Positions 37,842-42,697 of a stretch of DNA of 42,697 bases are shown piece after piece. The translations under genes and the position numbers were made by a program. The stretch covers positions 1 through 42,697 of the forward strand of contig NZ_BNBS01000070.1 in assembly GCF_014656075.1 (NCBI RefSeq). Direction: 5' to 3'. The first letter of the stretch is position 1. Every line of letters starts with the position of its first letter. The stretch comes from Streptomyces hydrogenans (GTDB taxonomy: Bacteria > Actinomycetota > Actinomycetes > Streptomycetales > Streptomycetaceae). A model generated the notes under the pieces. It saw only the letters and a list, made by a program, of their open reading frames with translations. It was not told the origin of the DNA and ran no database searches.

Positions 37842-37918
37842 GGGCCTGTGGCGCAGTCCGGTAGCGCACCTCGTTCGCATCGAGGGGGTCAGGGGTTCGA
37901 ATCCCCTCAGGTCCACCA
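37842..37918 (+). tRNA. tRNA-Ala (anticodon CGC), CCA encoded
   Basis: Acceptor arms GGGCCTG and CAGGTCC include the G3-U70 wobble pair that identifies alanine tRNAs. The anticodon arm CCTCG-TTCGCAT-CGAGG gives anticodon CGC (reads GCG). The T arm has GGTTCGAAT. Discriminator A and CCA (37916-37918) are encoded in the DNA. A TAATGT -10-like sequence lies at 37822-37827. GCG is a frequent Ala codon in this genome. Confidence 0.96.
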
Positions 37919-37924
37919 GCGGAT

Positions 37925-37964
37925 GACGAATCCCGTCCGATCGAAAGATCGGGCGGGATTCGTC
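37925..37964 (+). terminator. tRNA-Ala terminator
   Basis: An 18-bp stem with a single T-G wobble (37925-37942 with 37947-37964) closes on GAAA, followed by GTTT. It begins 6 bp after the CCA end. It also marks the border to the minus-strand cluster that ends at 37989 and may serve it from the other side. Confidence 0.88.
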
Positions 37965-37988
37965 GTTTCCGGGTTCCCGTCGTACCCG

Positions 37989-39278
37989 TCAGACGTGCTC
38001 GCGCTCCTGCGGGGTGACGTGGAAGACGAGGGAGAGCGCGTCCAGCTTGGCGCGGACCTTCGCCACCGCCTCCTCGGCCGTGGGCGCCGAGGCCCGGGCG
38101 CGGACGACCCGCGCGAAGGAGCCGGCCAGACCGGTCAGCGGGGAGCCCGGGGTGAGCAGGACCGTCACGTCCGGGTCCGTGCTCTCGCCGTCGGCCAGCC
38201 CCATGAAGGTGCCGGCGACCTCGGGGGCCGTGTACCAGACGGCCTCGCAGCGCGGCTCCCGGTCGGCCTCCAGGAGGGCGCGGACCGAGGGCAGCACCTT
38301 CTCGCCGGCCGCCTGCCGGGTCTGGAGGTCGATCATGTCGACGCCGGTCGCGTCCTTGGCGAGGTTGAAGATCTCGTCCCCGCCGACGCGCAGATGCGTC
38401 TCGATGACCCGCGGGCCGTCCTCGGTGAGCACCACCTCCGTGTGCGTCGGGCCGAACTCGACGCCCAGGGCGTCCAGCACCCGCACCACGTGGGCGGTGA
38501 CGGCCTCCCGGTCCGCCGGGTCCAGCGGGGCGGGCAGGACGTGGCCGAGTTCCACCATGCCGCGCGGCTCGGAGTACTTGCGGGTGACGGCCACCACCAG
38601 GTGCTCGCCGGCCTCCGAGAACGCCTCCACGCTGTACTGGGCGCCGCTGTGGAACCCCTCGGCCAGCACGCCGAGCCGGCTGATGCCCGGGAAGTCCCCG
38701 GCGGCCGTACGGAACGCCTCCGCCGCCTCCTCGGGCGTACGGACCAGGGTGACGCCGAAGCTCGCGGTGCCCGCCACCGGCTTCACGATGAACGGATAGC
38801 CCGCCCGCTCGCCGAAGGCCCGCAGGTCGTCCTCGCCGAAGGCGCGGGCCGCCGCGGTGTCCTCCACGCCCGTCTCGCGCAGCCGCTCCCGCATCAGGCC
38901 CTTGTCCTGGACGAGCCGCACCGTCTCCGGGCGGTGGGTGGCGACGCCGAGGGCCTCGCCGACGGCCGCGGCCCGGTCCTGGTCCTGCTCCCAGAAGGCG
39001 GTGATCCGGGTCACCGGGTCCAGCGCGTGGACCGTGCGGGCCAGGGCGACCACCTCCTCGACGGGCGCGTCCCGGCGCACCGCGACCACCCGCAGGAAGT
39101 CCTCGGCGGACGGGAGGGCGGTGAGGGCGGCGAGGTGCTGGGGGCGGCACACCACCGAGAAGCGGGCCGTCGGGTCGAGCTCCCGGAGGCGCGCGGCGTG
39201 GTCGAGGCGGGGGCCGGCGGCGAACAGCAGGTAGTGCTCGGCCGGCTCGGTGACGGAGACCTGCTCGGATGCGGACAT
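37989..39278 (-). CDS. ATP-grasp ligase of a biosynthetic cluster
   Basis: A 429-residue ATP-grasp enzyme. These join a carboxylate, activated as acylphosphate, to an amine or other nucleophile. The N-terminal ~110 residues form the pre-ATP-grasp Rossmann part. RLVQDKGLMRERLRETGV (about 120-137) opens the central part. YPFIVKPVAGTASFGVTLV (about 160-178) has the ATP-binding Lys and Gly loop. VIETHLRVGGDEIFNLA (about 295-311) holds the metal-binding Glu and the Arg of the acylphosphate site, in the ExHxRxGGD form seen in L-amino-acid-ligase-like enzymes. It overlaps the MFS gene by one base of TGATG, so it is coupled to it. Being last in the transcript after PKS, thioesterase and exporter, it is likely a tailoring or assembly step, or self-protection. 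Confidence 0.85.
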   Translation of the reverse strand: MSASEQVSVTEPAEHYLLFAAGPRLDHAARLRELDPTARFSVVCRPQHLAALTALPSAEDFLRVVAVRRDAPVEEVVALARTVHALDPVTRITAFWEQDQDRAAAVGEALGVATHRPETVRLVQDKGLMRERLRETGVEDTAAARAFGEDDLRAFGERAGYPFIVKPVAGTASFGVTLVRTPEEAAEAFRTAAGDFPGISRLGVLAEGFHSGAQYSVEAFSEAGEHLVVAVTRKYSEPRGMVELGHVLPAPLDPADREAVTAHVVRVLDALGVEFGPTHTEVVLTEDGPRVIETHLRVGGDEIFNLAKDATGVDMIDLQTRQAAGEKVLPSVRALLEADREPRCEAVWYTAPEVAGTFMGLADGESTDPDVTVLLTPGSPLTGLAGSFARVVRARASAPTAEEAVAKVRAKLDALSLVFHVTPQEREHV

Positions 39279-40558
39279 CAGACGAGGGCCCTCTCTGGGG
39301 TGGGTGCGGTGGAGGTGGGGAGCTCCGCCCGGGCGACGGTCGCGGCGGGGCGGGCCGCGGCGGCGAACACGGCGGTCGCGGCGGTGAAGAGTCCGGCCAG
39401 GACGAGCCAGCCGAGCGGGCCGGACGGCAGGACGAAGGCGGTCATCAGGACGGGGCCCGCGATCAGCTGGGCGCTCATGCCCATGCTGAACACGGACAGG
39501 TACTGGGGGCGGGCCCGCGGCGGCGCCATCACGTAGGACAGCTCCCAGGCGGAGACCGCGTGCAGGTTCTCGCCGACGGTCAGCGCGGTCACCGCCAGCA
39601 CGACGGCGCCGAGCGCGACGGCGAGGCCGCGGCCGTCCGCCGCGGCGAAGAGCAGACAGGCCGCCACCAGCGCCAGCCAGGCCGGCCACAGCAGGCGCAG
39701 CGCGCCCGCCGCGTCGGAGGCGAGCCGGGCCACGTACACCTGGAGCACCACCGTCAGCACCGTGTTGACGGCGAGGACGACGGAGGCGGTGCCGGACGGC
39801 AGGCCCTCCTGGCGGGCGGTCCACAGCGGCACGAGGACGAAGAGGACGGAGTCGTTGAGGAGGAGGACGGCGTTGGCGGCCGCCGCCGCGAGGAAGCGGC
39901 GGTCCCGGTAGGGCGAGCCGTGGGCGGCGGCCGGCGTCTCCTCGGGGGCGGGCGGCGGCTTCCCGGCGGCCGGTGCGGCGAGCCGGCGGGCGCGCAGGAC
40001 CAGCAGGGCGACGGCGGTGAAGGCGGCGGCGTTGGCGACGAACAGGGCGGTGAACGCGGACCGTTCGCGGGTGGCCTGGACGACCGCGGCGAGCAGGAAG
40101 CCCGCCGTCATCCCGATGTTGGCGACCGCGCGCAGGGCGGCCATGGTGCGGGTCCGCCGCTCGGGCGGCTCCAGCTCGCCCACGACGACCTGGAGCAGCG
40201 GGATCGCGGCCCGGGTGGCGACGGTCACCGCGCAGGTGACGGTCAGATAGCCGGCGAGGCCGTCGACCGCGGCGTACGCGAGGAAGCCCGCCGCCCGCAC
40301 CAGGGTGAGGCCCACGTACACGGGGAGCGCGCCGAGGCGTCCGGCGAGGGAGCCGAAGGGGGCCGGGGCGAGCAGCCCGAGGACGTTGGCGGCGGTGAGG
40401 GCGCCGCCGACGGCGACGGCGGAGATGCCCACCGTCCCGACGAAGTAGAGCGTGGCGGCGGCGAGGAAGAGGCCGACGGCCATCGCGTCCACGGCGGCGG
40501 CGAGGGCGACGGTCCGGCCGCTGCGGGACTCCGGCAGCAGGGCCGCGCTAATCCGCAC
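39278..40558 (-). CDS. MFS exporter of the biosynthetic cluster
   Basis: A 426-residue, 12-helix MFS protein. The first half has LAPAPFGSLAGRLGALPVYV (about residues 62-81), a relaxed motif A. VVVGELEPPERRTRTMAALR (about 124-143) is the conserved loop before helix 5. A cytoplasmic Pro/Ala-rich loop (about 195-215) divides the halves. GTG start overlapping the thioesterase stop by 11 bp. Position in a PKS operon suggests export of the product. Confidence 0.82.
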   Translation of the reverse strand: MRISAALLPESRSGRTVALAAAVDAMAVGLFLAAATLYFVGTVGISAVAVGGALTAANVLGLLAPAPFGSLAGRLGALPVYVGLTLVRAAGFLAYAAVDGLAGYLTVTCAVTVATRAAIPLLQVVVGELEPPERRTRTMAALRAVANIGMTAGFLLAAVVQATRERSAFTALFVANAAAFTAVALLVLRARRLAAPAAGKPPPAPEETPAAAHGSPYRDRRFLAAAAANAVLLLNDSVLFVLVPLWTARQEGLPSGTASVVLAVNTVLTVVLQVYVARLASDAAGALRLLWPAWLALVAACLLFAAADGRGLAVALGAVVLAVTALTVGENLHAVSAWELSYVMAPPRARPQYLSVFSMGMSAQLIAGPVLMTAFVLPSGPLGWLVLAGLFTAATAVFAAAARPAATVARAELPTSTAPTPERALV

Positions 40559-41309
40559 CGGGCACCTCCGCCGTCAGCGGGCCGAACGGCGGCCGGTCCG
40601 CGAGGTAGAAGTGGCCGCCGGGGACGGTGTGGTGGCGGAAGGGACCCGAGGTGACGGCGGACCAGGCCGCCGCGTGCCCGGCGTCCACCTGCGGGTCGGC
40701 GTCCCCGGCGATCGCGGTGACCGGGCAGCCGAGGAGCGGCTCGGGCCGGTGGACGTACCGGTCGAACATCCGGAAGTCGGCGCACACGTACGGCAGGACC
40801 AGCTCGCGGAAGTCGGGGTCGGCGAGGAGCGCGGCGTCGGTGCCGCCGAGGGCCAGGAGGGCGTCGGCGATGGCGTCGTCGTCCATCGTCGAGGTGTCCT
40901 GCCCGTCGTCGGGGCGGGCCAGCTGCGGGGCGCGGGCCCCGGAGGCGTACAGGTGGCGCACGGGGACGCCGCGGCCTTCGAGGAGCCGGGCCGTCTCGTA
41001 CGCGACGACGGCGCCCATGCTGTGCCCGAGGAGGACCAGCGGGCGGTCGGCGAGGCGCTCCAGCTCGGCGGCGACGTCGGCGGCGAGCGCCGGGAGGTCG
41101 GTCGGCGGCGGTTCGGCCAGGCGGGCGGCGCGGCCGGGGTAGCAGACGGCGTGCACCTCGTAGCCGGGCAGGTGCTCGGCCCAGCGGCCGAAGTAGGAGG
41201 CGGAGCCGCCGGCGTGCGGGAAGCAGATCAGCCGGGCGGCGGCCTCGGGCCGGGCCGGGCCGCTCCGCAGCCAGCGGGAGGCGGTGGCGGTGGGCGGGGT
41301 GGGGGTCAT
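40548..41309 (-). CDS. Type II thioesterase
   Basis: A 253-residue alpha/beta hydrolase that edits PKS or NRPS carrier proteins by removing wrong or stalled acyl groups. LICFPHAGGSASYFGRWAEH (about 28-47) is the family's N-terminal signature with the oxyanion loop. LVLLGHSMGAVVAYE (about 93-107) holds the catalytic Ser, AIAGDADPQVD the Asp and PGGHFYLAD the His, so the triad is complete. ATG at 41309 overlaps the PKS stop (ATGA). Context, just behind an AT-carrier module, fits. Confidence 0.93.
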   Translation of the reverse strand: MTPTPPTATASRWLRSGPARPEAAARLICFPHAGGSASYFGRWAEHLPGYEVHAVCYPGRAARLAEPPPTDLPALAADVAAELERLADRPLVLLGHSMGAVVAYETARLLEGRGVPVRHLYASGARAPQLARPDDGQDTSTMDDDAIADALLALGGTDAALLADPDFRELVLPYVCADFRMFDRYVHRPEPLLGCPVTAIAGDADPQVDAGHAAAWSAVTSGPFRHHTVPGGHFYLADRPPFGPLTAEVPGAD

Positions 41310-42697
41310 CGGGGGTCTCCGGCGAGGAGCAGGGAGGCGGCGAGCGCGGTGTGCTCGGCCAGGGTGGGTCCGGTGAGCAGGGAGCGGACGGGGACGCGGA
41401 CCCCGAGGTCCTCGCCCAGGCGGTGGGCGAGCCGCACGACGAGGAGGGAGTCGCCGCCCAGGTCGAAGAAGTCGGCGTCCGGGGTGAGCCCGGGGCGGCC
41501 GAGGAGTTCGGTCCAGCGGGCGGCGACCAGGTCGCCGGGGGTACGGGCCGGGGCGGCGTCCGCCCCGGGGGCGGCGCCCGGCGTCGGCGCGGGGGCCGCC
41601 GGCGGGGCCGTGCGCACGGTGGCGGCCGGGGCCAGGAGGCGGGGGCCGGCGAAGGGGTAGCCGGGCAGGTGCGCCGGGCGGCCCGGGCGGGTCAGCACCG
41701 CCGGGTCCAGGGGCAGCCCGGCCGCCCACAGGGCGCCGAGGGCCTCCAGGGTGCCCTGCCGGCCGCCGAGCGGGACGGCGGTGAGACCGGCGGCGACCGC
41801 CATGCCGCTGAGCGCCTGCCCGGGGCCGGCCTCGACGCACACCGCGCCGGGGTGGGCGCGGGCGACGGCGGCCAGGCCGTCGGCGAACCGGACCGTGCCA
41901 CGGGCCTGTTCGGCGAAGGACCGGGCGGTGACGGCGGTCCCGGCGGGCAGCAGGGCGCCCGTCGCGTTCGCCACGTACGGCACGGCCGACCGGCCGAGCC
42001 GCACCCCGGCGGCGGCCTCCTCGATCAGCGGGACGGCCGGGTCGAGCAGGCTGGTGTGGAAGGCGTGGCTGGTCCGCAGCACCCGGGCCCGCTCGGGGCC
42101 GTCGAGCGCGGCGGCGAGGGCCTCGACGGCCGCCGCCGGACCGGCGAGCACGCAGCTCTCCGGGGTGTTGACGGCGGCGAGCTCCAGGCCGTGCGCGGCG
42201 GCCAGCTCCCGGGCCCGGTCCTCGCCCACGGCGAGCGAGGCCATCGCGCCGGGCGGGCACGCGCCCATGGCCCGGCCGCGCGCGGTCACCAGTGCGAGGG
42301 CGTCCGCGAGGTCCAGCACCCCGGAGAGCGCGGCGGCCGTGAACTCGCCGAGGCTGTGCCCGGCGAGCGCCACCGGGGTGACGCCGAGCCCGCCGAGGGC
42401 GGTGGCCGCCGCGTACTCGACGCAGAAGAGGGCGAGCTGGGCGAGTTCGGTGCGCTCCAGCTCGGCGGCCGGGAATCCCGGGTCGAACAGGGCGGCGCGC
42501 ACCCGGGCGGCCGGCTCCTCGGCCAGCCGCGTCAGGCAGTCGTCGAGGGCGGTGGTGAAACCGGGCAGGGCGTCGGCGAACGGAACCGCCATGCCGGGGT
42601 ACTGGCTGCCCTGGCCGGGCAGCAGCAGGACCACGGGCGGCGCGGTCCGGCCGACGGCCCGCGCGGCGCCGGCCGCGCGCAGCCGCCCGGCCAGCTC
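41306..42697 (-). CDS. Type I polyketide synthase, C-terminal AT-carrier protein part (partial)
   Basis: At least 463 residues; the N-terminus lies beyond the right end, and the frame stays open to 42697. The acyltransferase starts at VVLLLPGQGSQYPGM. It has the active site GHSLGEFTAAALSG and SHAFHTSLLDP; the HAFH form predicts malonyl-CoA. YPFAGPRLLAP closes the AT region. A Pro/Ala linker follows, then a carrier protein with FFDLGGDSLLVVRLAHRL, whose Ser takes phosphopantetheine. LGGDSL is more like a peptidyl-type or hybrid PKS/NRPS carrier. No reductive domain lies between AT and carrier, and there is no fused thioesterase, so release must come from another protein. A ketosynthase is expected upstream outside the window. 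Confidence 0.93.
   Translation of the reverse strand, partial: ELAGRLRAAGAARAVGRTAPPVVLLLPGQGSQYPGMAVPFADALPGFTTALDDCLTRLAEEPAARVRAALFDPGFPAAELERTELAQLALFCVEYAAATALGGLGVTPVALAGHSLGEFTAAALSGVLDLADALALVTARGRAMGACPPGAMASLAVGEDRARELAAAHGLELAAVNTPESCVLAGPAAAVEALAAALDGPERARVLRTSHAFHTSLLDPAVPLIEEAAAGVRLGRSAVPYVANATGALLPAGTAVTARSFAEQARGTVRFADGLAAVARAHPGAVCVEAGPGQALSGMAVAAGLTAVPLGGRQGTLEALGALWAAGLPLDPAVLTRPGRPAHLPGYPFAGPRLLAPAATVRTAPPAAPAPTPGAAPGADAAPARTPGDLVAARWTELLGRPGLTPDADFFDLGGDSLLVVRLAHRLGEDLGVRVPVRSLLTGPTLAEHTALAASLLLAGDPR

Noticed and set aside
35503..39150. Minus-strand frame of about 1200 codons across moaB, sepX, the tRNA and the ATP-grasp gene
   Set aside because: It runs through a tRNA, its terminator and several well-supported plus-strand genes and has no family features.

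Overview
The window is high-GC actinomycete DNA, almost certainly from a Streptomyces chromosome. Codon third positions are nearly all G or C, so every real gene is mirrored by long spurious reading frames. GTG, TTG and probably CTG starts are common. It carries the sepX/moeA/galU neighbourhood, a DUF6227 protein, LtrA and a FmdB-like zinc ribbon, all typical of Streptomyces. About 34 protein genes, one tRNA and several regulatory elements can be supported. The right end runs out inside a polyketide synthase gene.

Layout. 1-350: no gene, a degenerate GC-rich intergenic repeat. 351-2920: a WYL-type regulator divergent from a DHA2-type drug exporter. 2974-5312: a secreted collagen-like protein divergent from a family-2 glycosyltransferase with a helical-repeat tail. 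5337-8522: a DUF6227 protein, an S58/P1 peptidase and LtrA. 8557-22665: an anaerobic/nitrogen island. It holds a sirohydrochlorin chelatase, divergent from a nitrite reductase with its small subunit fused on (NirBD), then the nitrate/nitrite transporter NarK, pyruvate formate-lyase (PflB) and its radical-SAM activase (PflA). A five-gene operon follows: cytochrome-b-like membrane protein, Nas/Nap-clade molybdenum oxidoreductase, four-cluster Fe-S protein, Tat-type Rieske protein and a small membrane protein. 22723-28865: MscL, a SAF/CpaB-like protein, MTA phosphorylase, a FmdB-like zinc ribbon under a CIRCE (HrcA) operator, an MFS transporter and a K+/H+ antiporter. 29091-32432: penicillin-acylase-family hydrolase and 5-formyl-THF cyclo-ligase, converging stop to stop. 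32529-37755: galU, moeA/glp, moaC, moaB/mogA, a RimJ-like acetyltransferase and sepX/glpR. 37842-37918: tRNA-Ala(CGC). 37989-end: a biosynthetic cluster (ATP-grasp ligase, MFS exporter, type II thioesterase, PKS AT-carrier protein) read leftwards as overlapping genes.

How the genes may work together. The island reads as a low-oxygen module. NarK would bring in nitrate, the molybdoenzyme would reduce it, probably with quinol electrons through the cytochrome b/Rieske pair, and NirBD, using siroheme from the neighbouring chelatase pathway, would take nitrite to ammonium. PflB/PflA would convert pyruvate to acetyl-CoA and formate without oxygen, which is striking in a genus regarded as obligately aerobic. 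DosR/DevR-like palindromes lie upstream of nirBD, narK and pflB, with two boxes 21 bp apart before pflB. This suggests one hypoxia-responsive regulator controls them. The substrate of the molybdoenzyme (nitrate favoured, formate possible) cannot be settled from sequence alone.

The galU-moeA-sepX segment looks like conserved core and corresponds to the gephyrin-like Glp / membrane receptor locus linked to cell division in Actinobacteria. The biosynthetic cluster starts directly beyond the tRNA, a common boundary for acquired DNA.
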